DNA of 64,000 nt from Arthrobacter sp. StoSoilB22 (GTDB lineage Bacteria; Actinomycetota; Actinomycetes; Actinomycetales; Micrococcaceae). This document shows, one piece after another, positions 1-8,221 of this stretch (positions within the stretch are counted from its first letter, which is position 1; each line of letters opens with the position of its first letter). The position numbers and the translations under genes are program-made. The stretch covers positions 3,472,001-3,536,000 of the forward strand of contig NZ_AP024652.1 in assembly GCF_019977315.1 (NCBI RefSeq). Reading direction: 5' to 3'. Under the pieces are notes generated by a model. That model saw only the letters and a program-made list of their open reading frames with translations, was not told the origin of the DNA and made no database searches.

Positions 1-269
1 CATCCGGCGAGGGTGCCGACGTTTTGGCGATCAAGGAAGCCTGGTGGGGCCAACTCTTCGATCCCGCCATCCCCAAGGACTACCCCGCCCTGAAGATGAT
101 CAACTGGTTCGAGTGGGACAAGGACGAAGTAGAGGTCAAAGCCACCGTGGACTGGACAGCAACCAAGGACCCGCTGGTTCGGGAGGCCTACACCGCAGCG
201 CTCCCCCACTGGTTCACCTTTGCCGAGACCTCTGAGAAGTGCACACCCGCCGAAAGCGCAGCTTCCTGA
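1..269 (+). CDS. Glycoside hydrolase family 26-like protein, C-terminal fragment
   Basis: This is an open frame running in from the left edge; only about 89 C-terminal residues are visible and the start lies outside the window. The segment with ALKMINWFEWDKDE followed by a short helix and LPHWFTFAE resembles the end of GH26 (beta-mannanase-like) enzymes of actinobacteria, where an NWFEW-type strand closes the TIM barrel. The catalytic glutamates would lie upstream and cannot be seen. If correct, the protein hydrolyses or modifies a polysaccharide, which fits the envelope and glycan genes elsewhere in the window. Another TIM-barrel glycosidase is possible. Confidence 0.5.
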   Translation, partial: SGEGADVLAIKEAWWGQLFDPAIPKDYPALKMINWFEWDKDEVEVKATVDWTATKDPLVREAYTAALPHWFTFAETSEKCTPAESAAS

Positions 270-331
270 GCTAGGGCCACAGGACAGAACCAGCCGCCGT
301 CGACGTTTGGCTACTCAGCGTTGAAAACAGG

Positions 332-760
332 TTAGGACTTATCCCGGCGAGGGACCGGCTGAGGCGGAACGGCAGGGTCCGACGCCGGTATACAGAACCT
401 CAGCCCGTCGCCCAAAAATCCGCTATTGGTGCAGAACAGCGGCACCGCCTCGTCGCCACTGATGTGGAGCGTGGGATTCCGCATGCGTTTAGCTGAGTAG
501 CTCAACTCAACTGCGCCGTCGGCTGACTTGCAGCTATAGGCACCGTTCCACGGACTCAGGTCTTCGCAGGCGTTGAGATGCCTGGATACGCCGTCCCGGT
601 CCACGTACTCCCACGTCCTGTCCGACTTCTCGCCCACCTGAATCACAGAGTTTGGAACGGACCGGGCATAGTCGCGGGTAAATGGGCGCTCGTCACAGCC
701 TGCGGCCGTCAGAGTTAACAGCGCAAGCAGAGCAAAGCCTATTTTTGTTTCACGACGCAT
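332..760 (-). CDS. Putative lipoprotein
   Basis: The protein is about 142 residues. It has a basic N-terminus (MRRETK), a hydrophobic stretch and the lipobox LTAAGC, with the lipidated cysteine near residue 22, so it should be a membrane-anchored exported lipoprotein. Four further cysteines in the mature part could form disulfides. I chose the ATG at 760 over the in-frame TTG at 775 because it gives a standard lipoprotein signal; TTGGGGGA lies just upstream. I recognise no domain. It is convergent with the upstream glycosidase fragment and codirectional with the membrane protein at 788-1213. Confidence 0.7.
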   Translation of the reverse strand: MRRETKIGFALLALLTLTAAGCDERPFTRDYARSVPNSVIQVGEKSDRTWEYVDRDGVSRHLNACEDLSPWNGAYSCKSADGAVELSYSAKRMRNPTLHISGDEAVPLFCTNSGFLGDGLRFCIPASDPAVPPQPVPRRDKS

Positions 761-787
761 TCCGTTGTCCCCCAAGGCAGGTTTTGA

Positions 788-1213
788 TTAGTGCTCCGAC
801 GGTATGTCTACCCTGCCGGTGGAACTCGGCTTAGGTGAACCCCGTAGCTTTCGGAGCTGCGAAGCCCGGAACTCCTGAACGGACAGCGTGACCGCATAGA
901 ACGTGAAGCCACCAGCCAAAGTAGTCAGAAACAGCGCACCCCACATCGGTCCCTGTCCTTGCCCCAGCGGCGCCAGCAACAGCACTACAGAGAAAACCGT
1001 GAGCATGGCGGCAACCACGGCCAGAATCCCCATGCCCCACCACGTGCTGACCTGCGCATGACCGCGGCCAGGCGCAAAACCAATCTCGTCCGCAGGGTAG
1101 CTGTGAAGTTCGCCGGTTTTGGTGTTGAGAAGGACGCGCTTCTCCCCTGCTGCTACCGCCGCCTTGTGCTCGGCATACACGGCGTCATTGTGGCGCTCGC
1201 GGTCTGAATACAT
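788..1213 (-). CDS. Small two-TM membrane protein
   Basis: A 141-residue protein with a soluble N-terminal part of about 55 residues, then two hydrophobic helices (roughly 60-82 and 89-110), then a basic, proline-rich tail. The N-terminal segment contains GEKRVLLNTKTGELHSYPAD, which looks like a short beta hairpin. The ATG at 1213 has a GGAAACGG ribosome site a few bases upstream. It lies 27 bp upstream of the lipoprotein gene on the same strand and may be cotranscribed. The family is not recognised. Confidence 0.65.
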   Translation of the reverse strand: MYSDRERHNDAVYAEHKAAVAAGEKRVLLNTKTGELHSYPADEIGFAPGRGHAQVSTWWGMGILAVVAAMLTVFSVVLLLAPLGQGQGPMWGALFLTTLAGGFTFYAVTLSVQEFRASQLRKLRGSPKPSSTGRVDIPSEH

Positions 1214-1272
1214 GGTCCGTTTCCTTAATTGCTCTCGAACAGGGTGTCACAACAACCGGGCAACTCCCCGCC

Positions 1273-1695
1273 TCATTCGCCCGAGCTTGGCGTTGGCCAC
1301 TTCCAGCGACCATCCTCAGTGATCTCGTAGGCCACCTGACCAAAGAGGAAATCACTCGTGCCGGCTGGGTTGCCACCATGCGCCCGGTATATGACCTTTG
1401 TGGCCACACCTCGCCGCCTCAGGGTTGTGACAAGCCACCAGACCGCGCCAGCCGCGCACAGCAGCGGGATGATGACCAAGGCCCACTGACGTACCCCAAC
1501 CCAGTGCAGGGCAAACAACGGGAGCGCATATGAGCCGCCGCCAACGAGCACTACCTGAAACCCGATCCAAAAGCGAAGCTCACCATTCGATGGCCGATCA
1601 TCAATGTCGAACAGATAGTCATCCAGTGATTTCACGTAGTCAGTAAACCATCCACCAAGGTGGCCAGCGAATGTTTTTGGCAGACGTGTAATCAA
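1273..1695 (-). CDS. Hypothetical two-TM membrane protein
   Basis: The frame is open up to an ATG at 1791, but that start would overlap the divergent lipoprotein gene at 1768. A TTG at 1695 with AGGGG five bases upstream is a better start and gives about 140 residues. The protein has a short cytoplasmic N-terminus, two hydrophobic helices separated by a short loop (SYALPLFALHW and ALVIIPLLCAAGAVWWLV), a basic RRRG stop-transfer and a C-terminal soluble tail. No family is recognised. It is in the same orientation as the two genes downstream. The start is uncertain. Confidence 0.55.
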   Translation of the reverse strand: MITRLPKTFAGHLGGWFTDYVKSLDDYLFDIDDRPSNGELRFWIGFQVVLVGGGSYALPLFALHWVGVRQWALVIIPLLCAAGAVWWLVTTLRRRGVATKVIYRAHGGNPAGTSDFLFGQVAYEITEDGRWKWPTPSSGE

Positions 1696-1767
1696 TCGGC
1701 CCCTGCCGGAAACAACATGTATGAGCAGAAGAACTGCTCCATCACTCCGTGGGGGAAGGAACCCAAA

Positions 1768-2775
1768 ATGAAGTACCGTCGATCCGGACATGCCAAGTAC
1801 GCCACTCTCGCAACGCTGACCCTGGCACTCACGCTCGCCGCCTGCGCACCGGCTACCCCGGTCGCCAGTAATTCATTCACCACTGCGGCAGCAGAAACCA
1901 GCAGCCTGGTGGATCTCCCCGCAGTCCCTTTGGAAGAAGTAGTTGCTGCTCCGGTTTCCGAACACAACCCCTCCGCACAAGTCAGCCAGCCGGAAGTCGC
2001 TGTTCCCCTGGCCAATGCTCCCGTCGTGATCACTCCCGTGCAGGAAGTAAACGTTCCGGCTCCGGCAGCACCGACCACTCCCGCAGTGTCTGCTGAACCT
2101 GTTGTTCCGGCGCCACCTGTTGTTCCCGCGCCGCCGGTGGAACCGGCACCGCAGGCAACCAATCCGCCGTCGACCGTTGCTCCTTCCGCGCCAGACCCAG
2201 CGCCGATAACACCCACCGAACCGTCAACCCCTCACGTCTCGCCCGACTACCCGCAGATCGGCTTGTACACGTTCCCGGACGGGCACATCTCCTTCCTGCT
2301 GCCGGCGGACTGGACCGCTCAAACCGAGCGACTGCCCTTCAACTTGAACGGTAAGCACTACGAAACAGTCACAGCGCACATCCATGACGAAACGGGCGCT
2401 GAGGTTGCGCAGATCACCAGCGGTATTTACGGCGGCGTGGTGGGCGGGCCCGTGAACCGCACCATCCTGGACTCCCAGCCACTGACCGGCTTCAATAGCC
2501 GACACGGAGCCTCCCACTTCGCCTTCTTCAAGGACGAATACCCCTTTGACACCGAATACACCCGCTACTTCATGGGTGTGGTGACAGATGACCTAATGAC
2601 TGAGGGCCCGGACAGCACCTCGGCCAGCAGCTTCCTGATTATGGGCAACGGCGGAGCCCAAGCCACCACCAACATCGAAGTTTCCATGACACCCGAAAGC
2701 GCTGCGGCATGGATGGAAACCGAGCAGTACAGCAAGCTCAAGGCCCTCCTGACGAGCCTGCAGTACGCCGAGTAA
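1768..2775 (+). CDS. Lipoprotein with Pro/Ala/Val-rich linker
   Basis: A 335-residue exported lipoprotein. The ATG at 1768 follows a GGGGGAAGG ribosome site. The signal is MKYRRSGHAKY, then a hydrophobic core, then the lipobox LTLAAC with the cysteine at residue 26. Residues about 30-165 are a low-complexity linker rich in proline, alanine and valine, able to span the cell wall. The C-terminal 170 residues (from YPQIGLYTFPDG) form a globular beta-rich domain with SFLLPADW, probably the functional head. I do not recognise the domain. The gene reads away from the minus-strand membrane proteins. Confidence 0.75.
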   Translation: MKYRRSGHAKYATLATLTLALTLAACAPATPVASNSFTTAAAETSSLVDLPAVPLEEVVAAPVSEHNPSAQVSQPEVAVPLANAPVVITPVQEVNVPAPAAPTTPAVSAEPVVPAPPVVPAPPVEPAPQATNPPSTVAPSAPDPAPITPTEPSTPHVSPDYPQIGLYTFPDGHISFLLPADWTAQTERLPFNLNGKHYETVTAHIHDETGAEVAQITSGIYGGVVGGPVNRTILDSQPLTGFNSRHGASHFAFFKDEYPFDTEYTRYFMGVVTDDLMTEGPDSTSASSFLIMGNGGAQATTNIEVSMTPESAAAWMETEQYSKLKALLTSLQYAE

Positions 2776-2791
2776 CGGCTCAGGCCCCGCC

Positions 2792-2829
2792 CGATACCCG
2801 CACGCCCGTAGAAAGGTGTGCGGGTATCG
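2792..2829 (+). terminator. Hairpin downstream of lipoprotein gene
   Basis: Perfect 12-bp inverted repeat (CGATACCCGCAC and its complement) with a 14-base loop, 16 bp after the lipoprotein stop codon. It lacks a clear U-run, so it may be a weak or factor-assisted terminator. Confidence 0.45.
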
Positions 2830-2933
2830 CGGTGGCCATGCTGGCCGCCGAGGAAACGCTGGAGTCCTCAGGCCGGAATCGCGCCATAGCCCAAGTGCGG
2901 AAAGCTCGCGGTACCAGGACCCTGCGCGGCAGG

Positions 2934-2961
2934 TTGAGGTGTCATGACACCCCTGTAGAAT
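2934..2961 (+). promoter_or_regulatory. Promoter with palindromic operator in the spacer
   Basis: TTGAGG (2934-2939) and TAGAAT (2956-2961) are separated by 16 bp. A perfect 14-bp palindrome, GGTGTCATGACACC (2938-2951), overlaps the -35 and fills the spacer. It lies 32 bp upstream of the ribbon-helix-helix gene start. This arrangement suits autorepression by a DNA-binding antitoxin; that the product at 2994 binds here is inference. Confidence 0.55.
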
Positions 2962-2993
2962 AGGACCGAAGAGGCCCCTGGAGGGAGGTCACC

Positions 2994-3500
2994 ATGTCGG
3001 CAGGTACGCCCAGACGTTCGGTCCGTATTGAGGACGAGCTATGGAATCAAGCACACGCCAAAGCGGCCAGAGAAGGGACGACTGTCGCTGAACGAGTCCG
3101 CGCCGGCCTTCGAGAGTACGTCCACGGACCAGAGGCCAGACACACCATCGCCGATTCCCTCTTCTACCTCGTCCCTGATTCCCTTGAAGAACTGAACGGC
3201 CCATCATCCGGTGTTGTGGAACTACCCATCCACTTGGACTGGGGACCCGAGCGTCACTACGACGTCGCCGATGACGCCCGCTGCAGAACGCTCTACCAGC
3301 TGACGCTGCAGAACTCCGGCTCCACCCAGGAGATGGCCCGGATCATCAACGCCGGCAGACTGATCACTTTATGGCCCTCCATGCGCCTCCCGAACCGCTG
3401 CCGGCAGCTATGGAATGACGCGTTTGCCCAGCTGCCCACCCACCGCGAAAGCAAGGAACATCCGGCATGGACGACGCTCAACGCGCAGCAACAGAAATAG
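2994..3500 (+). CDS. Ribbon-helix-helix-like putative antitoxin or regulator
   Basis: A 168-residue protein with a strong GGAGGGAGG ribosome site. The first 45 residues (RRSVRIEDELWNQAHAKA followed by TTVAERVRAGLREYV) have the beta strand plus two helices of ribbon-helix-helix DNA-binding proteins, with the strand RRSVRI as the likely major-groove reader. The remaining 120 residues are not recognised. Its 3' end overlaps the start of the AbiEii-like frame at 3467 by 34 bp, an arrangement typical of antitoxin-toxin pairs. The upstream palindrome suggests autoregulation. The N-terminal fold assignment is fair; the antitoxin role is inferred from position only. Confidence 0.6.
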   Translation: MSAGTPRRSVRIEDELWNQAHAKAAREGTTVAERVRAGLREYVHGPEARHTIADSLFYLVPDSLEELNGPSSGVVELPIHLDWGPERHYDVADDARCRTLYQLTLQNSGSTQEMARIINAGRLITLWPSMRLPNRCRQLWNDAFAQLPTHRESKEHPAWTTLNAQQQK

Positions 3501-4059
3501 CCCTTCCGTTCTCGCCGCTGACGGGTTCATCCTCGCCGGCGGTCAGGCACTTGCCGAACACGGTGTCACCAGCCGGATGTCCGATGACATTGATCTCTTT
3601 GCCCAATACCGCAGCCACACCCCGGAGACCTTCGCAGCCTCCGTGGACAAGATCACGGATACGCTAGCTGGGGCCGGGTACCTGGTGGAGGTCACTCGCC
3701 AATACCAAGAGTTCGCCAGCCTGACCGTGACCAAGGCTGAAACGACCGTCGTGATTGATCTTGGCCACCGCACCCTCGACCCCACGGAGTTCACCAAGTA
3801 CGGGCTGCCCCAAGCTGAGCTCCCACAGCTGGACCAAACCCTCACCGGCTTCGCAGAGAACATAAGCCAACACCCCCGGTCGGGATCACCAGCAGAACCC
3901 GTGGACCTCATAGGACCAGCGCCCCTGACAGGAAAGACACAAACCACTCGTTGCCTGGCCCTAGTCGATGACGAGCAGGTCGCCGACCTCACATTCAAGT
4001 ACCCGGCAGATGGCTGCCAAGGTGGAGAAACGGATAGCCCTAGCCCTGTCATTTTTTAG
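3467..4059 (+). pseudogene. AbiEii-family nucleotidyltransferase toxin, frameshifted and truncated
   Basis: The ATG at 3467, with AAGGA upstream, opens MDDAQRAATEIALPFSPL, a typical start for AbiEii-like nucleotidyltransferases. The diagnostic continuation, GFILAGGQALAEHG followed by SRMSDDIDLF (nucleotide-binding GG and the DDxD metal site), is in the -1 frame. One missing base near 3518-3523 would rejoin them. Homology-like sequence continues to about 3900. After that the frame runs into the antisense of the XRE gene and stops at 4059, so the C-terminal part of the toxin also appears to be lost. Such enzymes modify tRNA or other targets to halt growth. A sequencing error could explain the frameshift but not the lost tail. 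Confidence 0.6.
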
Positions 4060-4188
4060 GACGGAGAGATTTGCGAGAGTAACCCCTACCTCCCGGCTCA
4101 AGTCTGTCAACGTCATACCCCGCTGCTCCAGAAGCTCATCGAGCCGGCAATGAATCATGTCCTCGTCGGCTTGTTTAGCCGGAGCCAT
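3961..4188 (-). CDS. XRE-type helix-turn-helix regulator (YozG-like)
   Basis: A 75-residue protein consisting almost entirely of a Cro/CI-type helix-turn-helix: HCRLDELLEQRGMTLTDLSR, then EVGVTLANLSVLKNDRARAI and a last helix ending in GDLLVID. The ATG at 4188 lies two bases after the stop of the DUF2975 gene, so the two are almost certainly translated together. Small XRE proteins with this ending are commonly paired with DUF2975 membrane proteins (for example YozG with YoaS in Bacillus). The probable operator is the perfect palindrome at 4865-4896. The 3' end overlaps the dead AbiEii frame on the other strand. Confidence 0.85.
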   Translation of the reverse strand: MAPAKQADEDMIHCRLDELLEQRGMTLTDLSREVGVTLANLSVLKNDRARAIRFSTLAAICRVLECEVGDLLVID

Positions 4189-4190
4189 CG

Positions 4191-4853
4191 CTATACCAGC
4201 CCCTCGGTGTCGCGCTGCAGTTGCGCACCCTTCGCGAACACAGCGGCCAGGAGCAGAAGGGCGACCCCCAATACCACTGGCAGGAGGTCGACGCTGAAGA
4301 CTATGTAGTAGTCGAGATTGCCCTTGCCAATTGGACTCTCGACAGTGAGCACATTGTCCAAGCTGTCTACGATCAAGAGTTTGCTGAATCCCTGAAGAAT
4401 CGGAACAACCACCCCGATCAGGACAAGCACCCCACCCATGATGGAGATAGAACGAGTTAGTGTCGGTGCGAACGGCACCCCCCGCAGCAAACGCCAGCAC
4501 AGCATGATCACGGCCGCACACACCAGCAGAGTGGTTAGCTGCCCGAGGACCGCGGCTGCGGTATTCAGGACCAGCGCGTCTCCAGGAAGGTCGTGGAGGA
4601 CGAGGTCGATATTGCCTCCATGGAGAACCTGCTGAACTTTGGGGCCAAGAATGCTGGGAGCGGAGGGATCTGTCCTGCTGATGCCCAAGGTTGGCAATGC
4701 CACCGTGGTCACCCCGGCAAACGCATATCCAATTGTGGACACAAGCCTAAGGATCGCCGCCACAGCGACTCCACAGGCAGCTACAAGCAGGAGCCACAAG
4801 CCCACCTTTGCCACCACGTTAACCGACGTTTTGGTCGAGAATGCAGTTTTCAC
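4191..4853 (-). CDS. DUF2975-family membrane protein (YoaS-like)
   Basis: A 220-residue protein with four hydrophobic helices, at roughly 15-35, 103-122, 135-157 and 183-207. The first pair is separated by a long extracytoplasmic loop. The topology and the immediately following small XRE gene match the DUF2975/YoaS family. The GTG start at 4853 has AAGGAG ten bases upstream, immediately next to the 32-bp palindrome. Known family members are uncharacterised membrane proteins, perhaps controlling the partner regulator's activity. At 220 residues it is longer than many relatives, mainly through the first loop. Confidence 0.75.
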   Translation of the reverse strand: MKTAFSTKTSVNVVAKVGLWLLLVAACGVAVAAILRLVSTIGYAFAGVTTVALPTLGISRTDPSAPSILGPKVQQVLHGGNIDLVLHDLPGDALVLNTAAAVLGQLTTLLVCAAVIMLCWRLLRGVPFAPTLTRSISIMGGVLVLIGVVVPILQGFSKLLIVDSLDNVLTVESPIGKGNLDYYIVFSVDLLPVVLGVALLLLAAVFAKGAQLQRDTEGLV

Positions 4854-4864
4854 GCGCCCGCTCC

Positions 4865-4896
4865 TTATCGTTTATCAATATATTGATAAACGATAA
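4865..4896. promoter_or_regulatory. Perfect 32-bp palindrome, probable operator of the DUF2975-XRE pair
   Basis: The 16 bases at 4865-4880 are exactly the reverse complement of 4881-4896; the core is TATCAATATATTGATA. It is AT-rich in a GC-rich setting and sits 12-43 bp upstream of the GTG of the DUF2975 gene, directly against its ribosome site. The position is ideal for blocking transcription initiation. Binding by the XRE protein encoded in the same operon is inferred. Confidence 0.65.
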
Positions 4897-5012
4897 CACG
4901 TCTGCTTGCCGCATGTCCTTGGAATCGGAAAGTCCGCATCGAATACGCTGATCCAAACGCCAGCTGCCTAGAAGCACTGGAACTTTCATGCGCTGAAACC
5001 TCAAGGAGTCCT

Positions 5013-5594
5013 GTGCCGACTGACATCCCCTGGAACCGCGGTGAGTGGACCAACCAGCCAGCCGCCGTCGTCGAGCAGGAAGGCGACCTCCTGGTCACCG
5101 CCGCCGAAGGCAGCGACGCTTGGCGCGTCACGTCGTACGGTTTCATCCACGACACCGAACACGCACTACTCGCCCCCTTCCCGCAGGACAGCGCCATGGA
5201 GGTTGAGTTCACGGCCGCGTTCTCCCAACAATTCGACCAAGCGGGAATCTTTGTCCGCATCAGCGCTGAGCATTGGATCAAGGCCGGCGTGGAATTCGCC
5301 GACGGCGCCGCTCAACTGGGCGCGGTGGTTACCCACCGCTTCTCGGACTGGTCCCTAGCACCTGTTCCGGGGTGGAACGGTGGCCGGGTCCGCATTCGGG
5401 TCAGCCGCTCCGGCGACGCCCTCACCATCCGTGCCGCTGCAGGCAGCAACGACCTCCAACTGGTGCGGGTTGTGCCGTTGGCACCCGAATTGGTGGCCGC
5501 TGCCGGGCCATTCTCCTGTGCACCAACACGCTCAGGGCTGACCGTCCCCTTTCACGCCTGGCGGGCTACGCCCACGGACAGCCAGCTCCACTGA
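5013..5594 (+). CDS. DUF1349 domain protein (concanavalin A-like fold)
   Basis: A 193-residue soluble protein without a signal peptide. The GTG at 5013 follows AAGGAGT at 5003-5009. The sequence from NRGEWTNQP through DAWRVTSYGF, the QAGIFVRIS strand, HWIKAGVEF and WSLAPVP is characteristic of DUF1349 proteins, which adopt a lectin-like beta sandwich and appear related to eukaryotic 'regulation of enolase' proteins. The biochemical role is unknown; carbohydrate binding is suspected from the fold. It is transcribed divergently from the DUF2975-XRE operon. Confidence 0.8.
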   Translation: MPTDIPWNRGEWTNQPAAVVEQEGDLLVTAAEGSDAWRVTSYGFIHDTEHALLAPFPQDSAMEVEFTAAFSQQFDQAGIFVRISAEHWIKAGVEFADGAAQLGAVVTHRFSDWSLAPVPGWNGGRVRIRVSRSGDALTIRAAAGSNDLQLVRVVPLAPELVAAAGPFSCAPTRSGLTVPFHAWRATPTDSQLH

Positions 5595-5719
5595 GGCCAC
5601 CCAGCCCGGCGAACTTGCGGGCTTCACCGTTCATGAGATTATGGAGTTTCCGGCAGCCTGGCATTGACAGTGCTGCGACTCAGTTGGCTCCATAACAAGC
5701 CTATGGGGGGCACATCACG

Positions 5720-6232
5720 GTGGAAGATACTGCAAGTCTTTGGCGCACTGACCCTACGACGTTCCGCGACGTGGTGATCAACCGTCAAGCCTTGGAAGCT
5801 GCGCTGGAAGGCGATTGTCCACCCGTTGAACGAGTCAGGTACTTGGCATTACTCGGCCGGGACGCTGAAGCCCTGGACCAAGGCTTCAAGCTGCTACCGA
5901 ACTCGCCTGACCGCCGGGAGCTGCTGCTGGTGCTTGCCCAAATCCATCAGCGCCAGTACCGCTGGCATGATGCCGCCGTGCTCCACGAGAAAGCCTTGCG
6001 AACAGTCCGGTCACCCGAAGAGGAAGCCTACGTTCGTCACCACATTGCCCGGAGGCTCTTCGACGAGGCCCGCTTCCGTGCTGCCGCCGATGAGTTTCAA
6101 TGGGCGGCAGACCTATACCGCGTCGCCGGTCAACCTGACCTTGCCGAAGAAAACCGCCAAGCCATGCGGCACGCCCTCCATGTTCACAGTGCCGATCAAG
6201 GCGCAGGACGATCCGCGTACGAGCTCTCCTAG
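5720..6232 (+). CDS. TPR-like soluble protein
   Basis: A 170-residue cytoplasmic protein that is all helical. From about residue 36 it reads as tetratricopeptide-type helix pairs (YLALLGRDAEALDQGFKLL, LLVLAQIHQRQYRWHDAAVL, YVRHHIARRLFDEARFRAAA), so it is probably a small protein-binding scaffold. The GTG at 5720 is preceded by a run of six G at 5704-5709. A longer TPR protein occurs at 56530, but the two do not look like close copies. Function unknown. Confidence 0.65.
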   Translation: MEDTASLWRTDPTTFRDVVINRQALEAALEGDCPPVERVRYLALLGRDAEALDQGFKLLPNSPDRRELLLVLAQIHQRQYRWHDAAVLHEKALRTVRSPEEEAYVRHHIARRLFDEARFRAAADEFQWAADLYRVAGQPDLAEENRQAMRHALHVHSADQGAGRSAYELS

Positions 6233-6310
6233 CCTGACACGCTCCACAGCGCTTTGCTCCGCTCTGAGGCCACCGACGGACTGCTATGCTCAGCTCAAAT
6301 CGGAGCCTGA

Positions 6311-7549
6311 ATGGGCGGAGCTGGGGGAATCTTGGGGACTTTTGCATCTGCCGTGAAATCGGCTGTACTTGCCGCAGTGTTGGTGGGACCCGCTGCCGTT
6401 GCCGGAGTAGCACCAGCCGCAGCCACAGCGCCATCAGAGCCCACACCGCCATACGTTTTTGTGCCGCCCATTGTGGGTTTGCCTTACGTGGGTTCCGAGC
6501 TGACCTTGGGCATCACTCAGTTCCAAAAGTGCAAGACCGAGGAAGCACCTAACGGATTCATCCTTGAGTGGCTCAGTAACGGCGTTCCTCTACCAACCGA
6601 GCGGCAAGGGGAATTCCTCAAGCTAACCCCGGAGGACCGGGGCAACCGAATCTCCATGAATGTCCACACCACGTGCGAAACACCGAGGGTCTTCCACAGC
6701 AGGGAGACGCGTCCCGTCGCCGCGTCCAACCGGGCCATGGGGTGGACGGGCCGCGGCAACTTTGAACTGCTGGGACGGACTGACGACGGCGACCTTGTTC
6801 TCTATCCGCGGACATACGAGCCGAACTGGGTCTATTGGGGACCTGGCATGGAACTTCTCCAATTCCCCAGCTCCTGGGATGAACCCCGGGTGGTGGGAAC
6901 GGGCTGGAATATCTTCAACATCGTCTTCTCCCCCGGCGACTTCGATGGAGACGGACACAACGACGTCCTGAGCCGTGACAGCACCGGCAACCTCCATCTT
7001 TATCCCGGTGATGGCGAAGGCGGCTGGCTGGCGCCCTCTCAAGTCGGTGCCGGCTGGAATATCTTCGATTCGATGGTGGGACCGGGTGATTTCGACGGTG
7101 ACGGCATCAACGACGTCCTCGCTCGCGACCGTCAAGGCAAGCTTCATCTCTACCCCGGCGACGGCGAAGGCGGCTGGCTTGCCCCCTCTCAGGTGGGCTC
7201 AGGCTGGCAGATCTTCGACAAGATCATTGCCGCCGGAGACACCACCGGTGACGGGACAGCGGACATCTTCGCCCGCGACCGTAACGGCATCCTCTTCCAG
7301 TACCCCACGGATGGACAGGGCGGCTGGAGCACACCATCGAGGGTGGGCCACGGCTGGGACGAAATGCCTGAAATCAGCAGTGCCGGCCCCTTCATTAAGT
7401 CGTACAACATTTCCCGCAGTGACCTCATCGCTTACAACCGGGACGGAAATCTCTACAGCTACGCCAACCTCGGCGTGGAAGGAGACTACTCGCTTTTCAA
7501 CCAAGGTCAGATCGGCAACGGCTGGAACATCTTCAGCAGCCTGATCTGA
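6311..7549 (+). CDS. Secreted VCBS/FG-GAP repeat protein
   Basis: A 412-residue exported protein. The signal peptide is contained in AVKSAVLAAVLVGPAAVAG; a GTG at 6353 would start directly at this helix and is an alternative to the ATG at 6311. Residues about 45-130 form an Ig-like 'SLW' segment (PPIVGLPYVGSELTLGI), also seen in the subtilase at 11243. Residues 145-412 are at least four repeats with calcium-binding loops of the type GDFDGDGxNDVLxRDxxGxL and YPGDGEGGW, typical of VCBS/FG-GAP beta propellers. It probably binds or displays ligands at the surface. The central repeats are nearly identical, which suggests recent duplication. Confidence 0.75.
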   Translation: MGGAGGILGTFASAVKSAVLAAVLVGPAAVAGVAPAAATAPSEPTPPYVFVPPIVGLPYVGSELTLGITQFQKCKTEEAPNGFILEWLSNGVPLPTERQGEFLKLTPEDRGNRISMNVHTTCETPRVFHSRETRPVAASNRAMGWTGRGNFELLGRTDDGDLVLYPRTYEPNWVYWGPGMELLQFPSSWDEPRVVGTGWNIFNIVFSPGDFDGDGHNDVLSRDSTGNLHLYPGDGEGGWLAPSQVGAGWNIFDSMVGPGDFDGDGINDVLARDRQGKLHLYPGDGEGGWLAPSQVGSGWQIFDKIIAAGDTTGDGTADIFARDRNGILFQYPTDGQGGWSTPSRVGHGWDEMPEISSAGPFIKSYNISRSDLIAYNRDGNLYSYANLGVEGDYSLFNQGQIGNGWNIFSSLI

Positions 7550-7651
7550 GAAGCCGCGGGACCCCATTGCTCGCCACCACGTCCGATTGCTGCACAGGCC
7601 TGATGTAACCTAGTAAGCAACCTGACTATTCGGAAGCGTGGGGGTGCCTGA

Positions 7652-8068
7652 ATGCCTGATATGGAACGATGGCCAACCAGCCGGCTGCTGTCCACTGCGG
7701 CGCGGCTTGTGGAATTGGCATGGAACGACAAATTACGTCCGCTGGGGCTGACCTATCCAGCGGTGCTGACCCTTGACGCCGTGGCGACGGCAGGACCCAT
7801 TACGCCCGGGGATCTTGCCCGGAGCGTCCGCGTGCAGGCCCAGACCATGGGCCCGCTACTGACCAGACTCGAATCGCGTGGGTACATCAGCCGTCAACCC
7901 AACAGATTCGACCGACGCAGCCAACTGATATCAATCACTGACCTGGGCCTGTCACTGCTGGAGCAATCCCACCAACAGGAGGACAACGTATTGTCCGTGA
8001 TCAATCTGGACTCCGAGGGGCTCCGTGAAGAACTGCTTGCAATCGTGCGGCATACAAACTTCAACTAG
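7652..8068 (+). CDS. MarR-family transcriptional regulator
   Basis: A 138-residue winged-helix protein. Helices around LRPLGLTYPAVLTLDAVA are followed by the recognition region ITPGDLARSVRVQAQTMGPL, LTRLESRGYI and the wing with RQPNRFDRRSQLISIT, as in MarR regulators. The ATG at 7652 has GTGGGGG upstream. An imperfect dyad (TAGTAA at 7611 and TGACTA at 7623) lies in the leader and could be its own operator. The nearby gene at 8222 could be a target. The ligand is unknown. Confidence 0.85.
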   Translation: MPDMERWPTSRLLSTAARLVELAWNDKLRPLGLTYPAVLTLDAVATAGPITPGDLARSVRVQAQTMGPLLTRLESRGYISRQPNRFDRRSQLISITDLGLSLLEQSHQQEDNVLSVINLDSEGLREELLAIVRHTNFN

Positions 8069-8221
8069 CGGTTGAGGATAGGCTGCGTAGACGAAACTCC
8101 GCCAAACAAGGCAGTATTGAGTCAACCGCTGATGAAGCCCGGCGATCCGAGGGGACAATTCTCTTCCCCACCCCGGGCTAGCCATAAAGAGCGTGATGCC
8201 CGGACAAGCAAAAAGGGCGTC

